Assembly: GCF_009828745.1 (NCBI RefSeq)
Contig: NZ_WTSX01000003.1
Location: forward strand, 62,001-126,000
Origin: Erysipelothrix anatis
Lineage (GTDB): Bacteria > Bacillota_I > Bacilli_A > Erysipelotrichales > Erysipelotrichaceae
Direction of reading: 5' to 3'
Length of the DNA: 64,000 nt
Shown: in pieces, positions 51,080 through 58,671 of the stretch
How the letters are laid out: each line of letters begins with the position of its first letter
Position numbering within the stretch: position 1 is the stretch's first letter
The notes under the pieces: model-generated
What the model saw: the letters and a program-made list of their open reading frames with translations, nothing else
What the model was told of the DNA's origin: nothing
Databases searched by the model: none
Made by a program: the position numbers and the translations under genes

Positions 51080-52286
51080 CAATCTCAGATAAGAAGGATG
51101 TTCCAAACTCAATCTCTGTCCCAAAATAATCAGCAACAGTTTGACCAACATCCGCCATTGTCCGCCGCGTTCCGATATCTATTAGACCTTCATGACCGAT
51201 TCGTTTGATGAGTAATGGGACACGTTCCCGTGTATGCTTACTGTGTCCTATGGTTGGGTCATTACCATGATCCGCCATTACAACCAGAATATCTTCAGGT
51301 GTTAATTTGGACATTAAAACCCCCAGTTGTTCGTCCGCTATGTTTAAGACATCGATATAACGTTCCGGATTTTCACCATGACCCGCCAAATCTGTTTCCT
51401 GAATGTTTAAGAAAAAGAAGCCTTCATCATATGTATCCAAATCGTTAATTAAAGCATTAAGTGTATCCGCAGTATCGACACATGGATAGTTTGTACCCAA
51501 CGGATTGTGAACAATATTTTCGACTTTACCGTAGAAATGGTTCTCAATTCCAATACGTGCCAGAGCAAGCGGTACCTGTTTCGTATGGTCCACTCCATAC
51601 CCAATATGAACCACATGATAGTTAGCGTCATAGACACCAGATGCTGGTGCATCGACGCCAATAAATCCATCTTTCGTAATGATATTAGCTTTAATGCGCT
51701 CAATCGTCACATCAGACCCACCAAAGGCAATAACACGCGGAACTTTAACATGTTTTCGGACAATATGTCCCACTTCCTGGATCATTTCGAATCCACAGGT
51801 GTCCATCGCTCCCACAACATTAATCGCTTGTCCTAAATCAGTTTCCATATTATCACCAATAATAATCATATTGTTAACGTTGAGGACTTGTAATCCATCT
51901 TGTTCAATGCGACTGACATTAAAACCAGAAGCAATGAGATCTTTTTCAATGTCATCCAAATGAATTTGGATATGTGTAAACAATGGTTTTTTAGGGTTAG
52001 TACCAGATATTTCTTGGTGCCCAAAGTAGGAGTCAGCACCAAAGTGTTTCAACTCACTGCTTCCGAAAATAGCATTCGAACTCTTTACAAAGTCAACTAC
52101 ATCTTTATCTAATGCATTCATGAGTCCCAAACTTTGTAAATGAGGCCATGTCTTGGTGTGCGGATACTCGAGCAAATGAAGGCATGTATTGGAGCCAATA
52201 TCATTCGGGCGCACCTTAACAACATCATCCATTGCTCCAATCCCAAAGCTATCCAAGACTACTACGATGAATCGTTTCTTACTCAT
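51069..52286 (-). CDS. yhfW: YhfW, phosphopentomutase-like alkaline-phosphatase superfamily enzyme
   Basis: The protein has 405 residues from the start at 52286 (MSKKRFIVVVLDSFGIGAMDD); E. coli YhfW is 408. N-terminal Asp in VVVLDSFGIG and C-terminal VMADHGNDPTIGHSKHTRERVPLL provide the dinuclear metal ligands of the phosphopentomutase/alkaline-phosphatase fold, and SNTCLHLL the candidate nucleophile Thr. The start overlaps the yhfX stop by 8 bp. It probably moves or removes a phosphate on a sugar-like intermediate; the exact substrate is unknown. Confidence 0.88.
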   Translation of the reverse strand: MSKKRFIVVVLDSFGIGAMDDVVKVRPNDIGSNTCLHLLEYPHTKTWPHLQSLGLMNALDKDVVDFVKSSNAIFGSSELKHFGADSYFGHQEISGTNPKKPLFTHIQIHLDDIEKDLIASGFNVSRIEQDGLQVLNVNNMIIIGDNMETDLGQAINVVGAMDTCGFEMIQEVGHIVRKHVKVPRVIAFGGSDVTIERIKANIITKDGFIGVDAPASGVYDANYHVVHIGYGVDHTKQVPLALARIGIENHFYGKVENIVHNPLGTNYPCVDTADTLNALINDLDTYDEGFFFLNIQETDLAGHGENPERYIDVLNIADEQLGVLMSKLTPEDILVVMADHGNDPTIGHSKHTRERVPLLIKRIGHEGLIDIGTRRTMADVGQTVADYFGTEIEFGTSFLSEIEKH

Positions 52287-53433
52287 AAAGTTTCCCCAAT
52301 CCATCATAAACTGCCATAATGCGGGGAGAATTTGAATGAATGCCTTCGACAAGTGCAACTTTACTACGTGTCACGAACATTTGAAAACGAAAGGCCATGA
52401 TAACCGTCGCACTCACTTCGTGTTCATGTTCTAGTTCAAAATAATAATCAATACTATCATCATCCACCGGAATCACTGTATCCATAACTTCAAGATCATG
52501 ATGATAAACAAGCGCATTTTTGACATGTGAACGACGATAATGCCCACCACCATAAGCATAGGCTTTCTGTCTAAAATTATGCGAAACTTCACTTAGATAG
52601 AGAACTGCTGGCAACTCCTCCAAATCACGATATGCGTGGGCTGGAGTGGTACCGGTCAAACCATGTCCTGGTTCGCCCATTGTGCCTTTACCTTCAGCCA
52701 TAATTTTTAATGTTGATACCGAGGTTGTAGAAGGAACATTAATTTGCTTAATTTCAAGCCCTTGGGATTCCATCATCTCAGTGGCGGTAATCACGGTTTG
52801 ATAGTTTGGTGTTGCTTGTGTCTTGTGGGTTTGGGTGTCGTAAAGATAACAGGGAAAAGCAGTAGCACCAACAATACGAATATGCGGCAATTGTCGCGTT
52901 GCTGCAATGAATGCATCAAGTTCAGTTAAGTCTACCCCTGACATTTGACCACTGTAATACAAATCATTTTCTGATGCCACTTTTACGATTACATCTTGAA
53001 TCATTTCTAGTTTTTGGGCCGTGTCATTTATTTCTTTAACTTTATCTAAAGAAAAGACGGTAAAAACCTCAGTTCCGTACGCCATTACACGCTCAAGCAT
53101 ATGTTTGGGTGTTTGCACGAGATGACCAACATTTCCAAGTGGAATATTGTGGCGCATCATAATTTCTGCTTCACGAAAATCTACAACTACCGCCCCGCGA
53201 TAACCCATCGCGACAAGCTCTTGTCCAATGACGGGATTACGTCCTAGTTGTTTGAGCATGAAGTACAAGTCAATATTTGCAGCAGAGGCCTCGGTTAGTA
53301 TTTTTTGCGCATTTTGGCGTAAGATGTCCATATCAACAACATAGGTATCCGGTTCTAACTGTCCTGCTTGGTGCATCTTTCGTACGGTATCTAAAAATTC
53401 TGGATTCCGGCGTTTTAAAACATCTATAAACAT
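52279..53433 (-). CDS. yhfX: YhfX, alanine-racemase-like PLP enzyme
   Basis: This 384-residue protein (E. coli 387) has a fold-type III barrel: DTYVVDMDILRQNAQKIL followed by YFMLKQLGRNP, where Lys61 should bind PLP. AVVVDFREAEIMMRH and VRIVGATAFPCYLYD continue the barrel, and a C-terminal beta domain follows (VSHNFRQKAYAYGGGHYRRS). It overlaps yhfS by 10 bp. Racemisation or decarboxylation of an amino acid is plausible. Confidence 0.88.
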   Translation of the reverse strand: MFIDVLKRRNPEFLDTVRKMHQAGQLEPDTYVVDMDILRQNAQKILTEASAANIDLYFMLKQLGRNPVIGQELVAMGYRGAVVVDFREAEIMMRHNIPLGNVGHLVQTPKHMLERVMAYGTEVFTVFSLDKVKEINDTAQKLEMIQDVIVKVASENDLYYSGQMSGVDLTELDAFIAATRQLPHIRIVGATAFPCYLYDTQTHKTQATPNYQTVITATEMMESQGLEIKQINVPSTTSVSTLKIMAEGKGTMGEPGHGLTGTTPAHAYRDLEELPAVLYLSEVSHNFRQKAYAYGGGHYRRSHVKNALVYHHDLEVMDTVIPVDDDSIDYYFELEHEHEVSATVIMAFRFQMFVTRSKVALVEGIHSNSPRIMAVYDGLGKLYE

Positions 53434-54530
53434 GATAACACCTGCTCAACTGCACTTTCTAAAATACGTAATACAGTTTCATGACCGCTACGCATTGGAT
53501 TAATTCGAATCCAATATGCTTCAAATTGATTATCGGATTGAAGCATCGTTTTGGAAACACGATAAAACATTGGAACCACTTCAAACTTACTTTCAGCACC
53601 TACTGGATATGCTGCAGCACCTTGTTTTGCCGCTTCTTCTAAAACTGCCTTAGCGATCGGTTGATCAAAGCGCACACACACTACTTTGGATTGCGCATTC
53701 ACGATGACCGCTTCCGCAACGCCTTTAACTCCGATTGTGTTGATGTGATTTGCAAGAGCTTCTATTTGTGTTGCCTGTATAGCAAGAGATACAGGGGCGT
53801 AAACTAACGAACGCATTGCATCCAAGGCTTCAAATCCTTGAATTTGACTTCCCCCTGAATAGTGAAATTTGCGAATCGTTTCGATGTATGCTTGTTTTCC
53901 AATCACACATCCAATACCTTGAGGACCTAATAGTTTGAACATTGAAAAACATGATAAGTCAGCACCTAATTGTGCACCTGTAAAGGGAACTTTCATGACT
54001 GCATAATTGTCATCGGTGATAACGACGCAATCTGGGCTCACATTCTTGATAGTAGCGATAACTTGCTCCATGTCATAACTATCTGCCAATTGTTGGCGTG
54101 TATACTGAACTAAGGCTGCATGAATCGTTGGGTTCTTTTGCAATGTCGATGCGAGATCCTCTAAATCGTTAAAATTACACGATAGGGTTTGAATTCCAAG
54201 CATCTCAAAACTTGTTATTGTTGTTGAATAGATTGGAGCCTCATGTACTAAAACTGTATCGTTAGCTTTCACAGCACTTGCAAAAGCTTCTCGGATGGCT
54301 GCCGTTCCAGCACCACGAACGAAGCACGCATCTTCAACCCCAAAGAAATCTGCGAGAACACGCTCTACTTTTCGGGTTGTTTCCGGCTGGTTCCCAGATG
54401 GATGAACACCCAAATCCCCTTGCTGTAAGATATCGTAGCCGTTGAAATATTTTGTCATACTATCAACAAGTTTAAATTGCATTTTAGTTGCTGCTTCAAG
54501 ATTCATACTTTGTAGCGGAAAAGCTTTCAT
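53424..54530 (-). CDS. yhfS: YhfS, aminotransferase-fold PLP enzyme
   Basis: The protein has 368 residues from the start at 54530 (MKAFPLQSMNLEAATKMQFK), with GGAGG 8 nt upstream; E. coli YhfS is 361. Fold-type I features: GNQPETTRKVERVLADFFGVEDACFVRGAGTAAIREAF, VITDDNYAVMKVP, and Lys199 in FSMFKLLGPQGIG as PLP lysine. The family is related to Cys/Met-metabolism and aminotransferase enzymes. One base after php, 10 bp overlap with yhfX. Confidence 0.86.
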   Translation of the reverse strand: MKAFPLQSMNLEAATKMQFKLVDSMTKYFNGYDILQQGDLGVHPSGNQPETTRKVERVLADFFGVEDACFVRGAGTAAIREAFASAVKANDTVLVHEAPIYSTTITSFEMLGIQTLSCNFNDLEDLASTLQKNPTIHAALVQYTRQQLADSYDMEQVIATIKNVSPDCVVITDDNYAVMKVPFTGAQLGADLSCFSMFKLLGPQGIGCVIGKQAYIETIRKFHYSGGSQIQGFEALDAMRSLVYAPVSLAIQATQIEALANHINTIGVKGVAEAVIVNAQSKVVCVRFDQPIAKAVLEEAAKQGAAAYPVGAESKFEVVPMFYRVSKTMLQSDNQFEAYWIRINPMRSGHETVLRILESAVEQVLSCL

Positions 54531-54531
54531 A

Positions 54532-55416
54532 TTATTTACCTCCAAATATTCGTTGCGGATTCTCCACTAACATTTTGTGGATTGATGCCTCGGTAATGCC
54601 CCTTTGTCGTAATAAAGGTAAGAAGTCTGTAAAGAGATAGGTATAACCAATACCTCCTTGATACTTGAAATTTGATTTACGAGTAATATCTAAAGAGAGC
54701 GTAATTGCATCTAACTTTCCGAGCTCTTGGAGTTCAAACAAATAATCTGCCCGTGTTGTATCTGGGAAATAATTATTTTTCCCAATCGTATCGAATGCTA
54801 CATTGAAACCTTGGTTAATTAACGCTTTGATTTGATCAAGATTTCCGGAAAGCTCTTGATGTCCAATGATGACACGTGATGGATCAATGCCCTTCTCAAC
54901 AAAGAATGATGCTTGTTCAAGAGCAAGCGTTCCGAGCGATGTATGTGTCGAAATGACTGTGTTGGTACGTTTGGCTGCAATCACTGAAGCTTCAAAAACT
55001 TTACGTTCCATCGGTTCAAATACGTCTTTACTTGTTCCAATTTCCCCAATTAAAGCTGCGCGTGTTGTTCCCCCATCGATTCCCGATTCGATTTCAGAAA
55101 CCATAAAATCAGCCAATTCCTCAATACTCATTGAGTAGACAAAGTCCGGAAGAAATGGTTCTTTGTAAAAACCTGTAGCCTGCAAAATATTAATACCAGT
55201 TGCTACTGCAACTTTATTAACATATTCAACATTGCGACCCATTCCATTTGCGGTTACATCAACGATATTACGAACACCCAAATCGTACAGTTCCTTGTAC
55301 TCTTGAATTGTTTCGTCAAAACAATCGAGGAAGCAATCCGGATTGTTCTTTACCTTCGATAAATCAATTGTTGTGTGTTCATGAATTAGTGTGATGCCAT
55401 CTTTAAGTAATGTCAT
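54532..55416 (-). CDS. php: Phosphotriesterase homology protein (Php)
   Basis: The protein has 294 residues from the start at 55416 (MTLLKDGITLIHEHTTIDLS), with AAGGAG 6 nt upstream; the E. coli protein has 292. Zinc ligands are His12 and His14 (LIHEHTTID), Glu125 (ALIGEIGTS) where phosphotriesterase has a carbamylated Lys, His158 (ISTHTSLG), His186 (IIGHQEL) and Asp243 (SLDITRK). The numbering matches E. coli Php. Family members hydrolyse lactones, esters or phospho-compounds; the E. coli substrate is unresolved as far as I know. Confidence 0.9.
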   Translation of the reverse strand: MTLLKDGITLIHEHTTIDLSKVKNNPDCFLDCFDETIQEYKELYDLGVRNIVDVTANGMGRNVEYVNKVAVATGINILQATGFYKEPFLPDFVYSMSIEELADFMVSEIESGIDGGTTRAALIGEIGTSKDVFEPMERKVFEASVIAAKRTNTVISTHTSLGTLALEQASFFVEKGIDPSRVIIGHQELSGNLDQIKALINQGFNVAFDTIGKNNYFPDTTRADYLFELQELGKLDAITLSLDITRKSNFKYQGGIGYTYLFTDFLPLLRQRGITEASIHKMLVENPQRIFGGK

Positions 55417-55426
55417 ATAAATCTCC

Positions 55427-56440
55427 TTACTCTTGTAGTGTAAAATAGCGGCTTTCAAGCGCCGATCGCTCGAAAGGAATTTGTTGTGCAAAACCCATCA
55501 TCGCCTGAATATAAGTAGGGTCACTTTTGCAAATCATCAAAATGCTGGTGCTGAGTTGCGATGTTGGAATGCTGATTGCACTAAGTCCTAACATGTTAAT
55601 CACTTTCAGATAATTTTTATGTGACTGTGACTGTTTAGCTGTGGTTAGTGCGTCATAGTGTCCTGATAAAGAATCACCATATTCAATAAAATCAATCGGA
55701 CCTTCAAAGGTAATTAACACCGAGGTATCAAAGTCAAAATGACGAAGCTCATCGATCATCATTGATCGATCTGTATTGATATAGCGTAGGTTCGTATAAT
55801 CCGAAACATCCAAATGATGTTGAACAATTCGTAAACACTGTTGATACGGTTCAAAATTTGGTGTACTTACGACAACGTTAATCGATGCTTGGTTATCTTC
55901 TGGTAACGTTAGCGCAACCACATCCCGTAATACCTCAAATTCCCGAGCCATAAACCCAATCGATGGTTGAAACGTGATGTTGTCGGTTGATTTTTTTGAA
56001 TATTTTGACAATGCATCATTACAAATTAAGGGACTGATAAATCCATATAAGTTAAGCGCCGCTGCCGGTGCCAAAACAGAGCCACCGCCATCAGTTCCAA
56101 TTCCTAAGTCATTAATCCCTTTAAAAACATTAATCGCAGTACCACTTGATGATCCAGTCATATAGCGACCTGTTATAGGATTAACCAGTTCTAAATCTAT
56201 GGCACGCCCATTCAGGGCCATAGCATCGCGAGTATGCATTAAATAGCCATGTGACTCAAGCATTTCTAAGAATTCAATGGGAATTACGTTGGTGTTTTTC
56301 ACACCAACGTAATAACATGTTTCTTCACGATTGAGTCGTTGTTCGCAATCTACGATTTTTTGTACATTGACTTCGACAACAGCTTTTTCACCGAGCGCTT
56401 GATAGGTACGTAATGCAAATGAAGAAACGTTTCTTGTCAT
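55427..56440 (-). CDS. Compact amidase-signature enzyme
   Basis: This 337-residue protein has the complete amidase Ser-cisSer-Lys triad: Lys48 (YYVGVKNTN), Ser98 (TGSSSGTA) and Ser121 (GIGTDGGGSVLAP). It is more than 100 residues shorter than normal amidases (450-500), missing most of the region after residue 200. No SD precedes the ATG, but it follows the yhfT stop by one base, so translation is probably coupled. No amidase is found in the E. coli yhf operon, making this an addition that fits amide hydrolysis in the pathway. Confidence 0.8.
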   Translation of the reverse strand: MTRNVSSFALRTYQALGEKAVVEVNVQKIVDCEQRLNREETCYYVGVKNTNVIPIEFLEMLESHGYLMHTRDAMALNGRAIDLELVNPITGRYMTGSSSGTAINVFKGINDLGIGTDGGGSVLAPAAALNLYGFISPLICNDALSKYSKKSTDNITFQPSIGFMAREFEVLRDVVALTLPEDNQASINVVVSTPNFEPYQQCLRIVQHHLDVSDYTNLRYINTDRSMMIDELRHFDFDTSVLITFEGPIDFIEYGDSLSGHYDALTTAKQSQSHKNYLKVINMLGLSAISIPTSQLSTSILMICKSDPTYIQAMMGFAQQIPFERSALESRYFTLQE

Positions 56441-56441
56441 A

Positions 56442-57737
56442 TTACGCTACGACCGGTAATGCCCAAAGTCCGATAAGCAATAAGATATTCAAGAGAATAC
56501 CAAAGATAATTGCTGCAACCGGTCCAACTGCAAGATCCACAATTGGTTTCTTGGATTGTTTATTTAACAAGTAGAATCCGATAACGAATAAACTACCAAT
56601 ACCTGCAGCCATTTTATCGGCAGCAATAACCCCACCAACAAGTAATGCAACTTCGAGAACACGACTCATTGCTGTACGGATATGCTCTCCCATTTCACGA
56701 ACACCAGGGAATTTATCCATAGCTTTCGCAAAGATATTAATTAGGAATACTTCAAGAACCATAACAGCTGCACCAACAACAAACGCGAGCAGTGGATTAC
56801 CATGTAATGCAATACCCACTACGAAGACGAATGTTGCTCCAGCAGGACCATAAACACCAGTAACAATTCCTGTTGTAAAGACGAGTGGAACAAATCCAAT
56901 CGCACGCGCAAAGGCTGCCATAGCTGCACTGGTCATTTGACCTTCAGACATTAATGCTAAAGAAGTTGGGTCACCAGCAATGATGAGAAGACTTGTTCCA
57001 GCGGCAATAAGTCCACCCATGATTCCAAGAATCCACCAGTTTTTTTGAATACGTGCAACTTGACCTGAGAATACGTTGGTTAAGTCTTGATTAGATGTAC
57101 TGGTATCTTGTTTATTTTGTGTTGCGAAAACAACCATAAGAATTGTTCCGACAAGCATTGAGATTCCTTCAGCATTTAAAGCAACTTTAGCTTCACCAAG
57201 TGTGAAGATACCGAATTTTTTAACAACGAACCAAACAAGAACTGTAATAATTCCTGTAATCATTCCTTTTTTGAATCCATGTTGCATCGCAATCGCTACA
57301 GCTGGGAACACTGCAAATGCGACTGTGACAGGTGCACTAACACTTCCAAGTGCTGTTAAGAAGTTAAATGGCATTGCTGCAAAGAGATCAACAACAAACT
57401 GTAATCCACCAAGGATTGCTGCACCATAAATAGCACCAACAACACCAGACAGAATTAATCCCGTTAAATCATCTTTAAAAATTGTACCGATAATATCAGT
57501 CGCTAATAAAATGGAGTGAATTAAAATAATTGAAGCAGCAATTGATGTTGGAATTCCGAATCCAACAACAAGTCCAAAGCTAATTGCAAAACTGGTTGCC
57601 GCTAACTCTTTACGGCTAATTTTACCTTCAAAATATTGTGGCACGACAGGTCTAAATCCGTCGTTAAAGACTGCAATACCCTTATTGGCAAGGATGGATG
57701 CCAAAGCACCAATTGCCATGATAATAATATATTCCAT
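56442..57737 (-). CDS. yhfT: YhfT membrane protein, probable transporter
   Basis: This 431-residue protein (E. coli 434) has about eleven hydrophobic helices. Recognisable YhfT features are ASILANKGIAVFNDGFRPVVPQYFEGKISRKELAATSFAIS near the N-terminus and GVYGPAGATFVFVVGIALHGNP in the middle. No ATP-binding partner is present, so it would be a secondary transporter. It is presumably the uptake protein of the yhf pathway. Transport has not been shown for this family to my knowledge. Confidence 0.86.
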   Translation of the reverse strand: MEYIIIMAIGALASILANKGIAVFNDGFRPVVPQYFEGKISRKELAATSFAISFGLVVGFGIPTSIAASIILIHSILLATDIIGTIFKDDLTGLILSGVVGAIYGAAILGGLQFVVDLFAAMPFNFLTALGSVSAPVTVAFAVFPAVAIAMQHGFKKGMITGIITVLVWFVVKKFGIFTLGEAKVALNAEGISMLVGTILMVVFATQNKQDTSTSNQDLTNVFSGQVARIQKNWWILGIMGGLIAAGTSLLIIAGDPTSLALMSEGQMTSAAMAAFARAIGFVPLVFTTGIVTGVYGPAGATFVFVVGIALHGNPLLAFVVGAAVMVLEVFLINIFAKAMDKFPGVREMGEHIRTAMSRVLEVALLVGGVIAADKMAAGIGSLFVIGFYLLNKQSKKPIVDLAVGPVAAIIFGILLNILLLIGLWALPVVA

Positions 57738-57754
57738 AGTTCTTCTCCTTTAGG

Positions 57755-58114
57755 TTATTTGATGAATTCTCGAATGAGAATTGGCACAACGACTTCCGCG
57801 TGTTGTGCAGTAAAACCAAATGCTTTTTTCCCTTTTTCTATTTCTTCAATCATGAATGATTCATCCTTGATTGATCCTGGCATCGAAACTGTTGAACACA
57901 GATCGGAACCAAGTAATGCCATTGCCATCGCAAGTGCGCCACCGCCACCGGTGTTGCATGCGCCAATATAATAGTCATATTGTCCACTCTTCATTGCCAT
58001 CGCAGCATCAAGATCACTTTTTATATCAATCGATACACTGTCTCCTCCTATCTTTTTCGCTAATTCCGCAATTGCCTGTTTGTCTATTTGTCCACCGACG
58101 ACGATTTTAACCAT
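57755..58114 (-). CDS. yhfU: YhfU (DUF2620) small protein
   Basis: This 119-residue protein (E. coli 117) matches YhfU/DUF2620: MVKIVVGGQIDKQAIAELAKKIG, then KSGQYDYYIGACNTGGGGALAMAMALLG and SMPGSI. The glycine-rich stretch suggests nucleotide or phosphate binding. It is 12 bases after yhfY and 17 before yhfT. Function unknown; its small size and position suggest an accessory or regulatory subunit. Confidence 0.84.
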   Translation of the reverse strand: MVKIVVGGQIDKQAIAELAKKIGGDSVSIDIKSDLDAAMAMKSGQYDYYIGACNTGGGGALAMAMALLGSDLCSTVSMPGSIKDESFMIEEIEKGKKAFGFTAQHAEVVVPILIREFIK

Positions 58115-58126
58115 CTTTAAGTCCTC

Positions 58127-58471
58127 CTATTGGGTGTTCAACACATTCGTGAGATGTAACCAAATGTATTGCTTTTCTGATTCTGGAAACGGGATTGTTG
58201 AGTGATCAAGAATTTTTTCCGTTACTTCAAGTACCGCTTCATAATGTTCACTTGCTTTAATCTCATCAAGGATAAATGCATCCATGGGTGCAACAACATC
58301 ATCATTTCGAATTCGTTGTGACGCCATTGCGAGATGGGTTAAGAAAACCTCAGTAGCAGTCTCATTCCAGTTATGTTCAAGTGCATACTCTTGAAATATC
58401 TTCATTGCGTAAGCATATACTTCAGCGTCAATGACATTATTTTCAAGCAAAATGTTCAATCTCGTTTCCAC
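58127..58471 (-). CDS. yhfY: YhfY, PRD-domain protein
   Basis: The protein has 114 residues if translation begins at the GTG at 58471 (read as Met: METRLNILLENNVID), which has AGGAGG 4 nt upstream; an ATG 18 nt earlier is in frame but lacks a binding site. The helical pattern NVIDAEVYAYAMKIFQEYALEHNWNETATEVFLTHLAMASQRI with its conserved His is a PTS-regulation domain (PRD), as in E. coli YhfY. No HTH is attached. It is the first gene of the operon. Confidence 0.78.
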   Translation of the reverse strand: METRLNILLENNVIDAEVYAYAMKIFQEYALEHNWNETATEVFLTHLAMASQRIRNDDVVAPMDAFILDEIKASEHYEAVLEVTEKILDHSTIPFPESEKQYIWLHLTNVLNTQ

Positions 58472-58484
58472 AAAACCTCCTATG

Positions 58485-58498
58485 TACAAAATATTGTA
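58485..58498. promoter_or_regulatory. Palindrome in the yhf operon leader
   Basis: TACAAAATATTGTA has perfect TACAA/TTGTA arms and lies about 15-30 nt downstream of the predicted RNA start, a repressor position. YhfZ is the candidate. Confidence 0.5.
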
Positions 58499-58515
58499 TA
58501 TTCATCTGTAATTTC

Positions 58516-58544
58516 ATTATATTCAGTCAAAAAAGCTTTGTCAA
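58516..58544 (-). promoter_or_regulatory. Consensus promoter of the yhf operon
   Basis: On the minus strand perfect TTGACA (58539-58544) is 17 bp from perfect TATAAT (58516-58521). Confidence 0.9.
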
Positions 58545-58571
58545 TTAAAATGTAATCGTTTACTTTGCCAA

Positions 58572-58585
58572 TTGAAGCGCTATCA
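58572..58585 (+). promoter_or_regulatory. Candidate cre site upstream of the yhf promoter
   Basis: TTGAAGCGCTATCA matches 12 of 14 positions of the cre consensus. It is centred about 70 bp upstream of the predicted RNA start, a position more typical of CcpA activation than repression. Confidence 0.5.
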
Positions 58586-58621
58586 TCACTAAAATCACGC
58601 TTTTAGCGAGTTTTCTATCAT

Positions 58622-58653
58622 AAAAAAAAGAAACAGTGATGAACACTGTTTCT
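58622..58653 (-). terminator. Terminator of the ABC-PASTA operon
   Basis: AGAAACAGTG pairs with CACTGTTTCT around 5 nt, followed by eight T on the minus strand. Confidence 0.9.
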
Positions 58654-58671
58654 CATAGATTTGATACTTAA

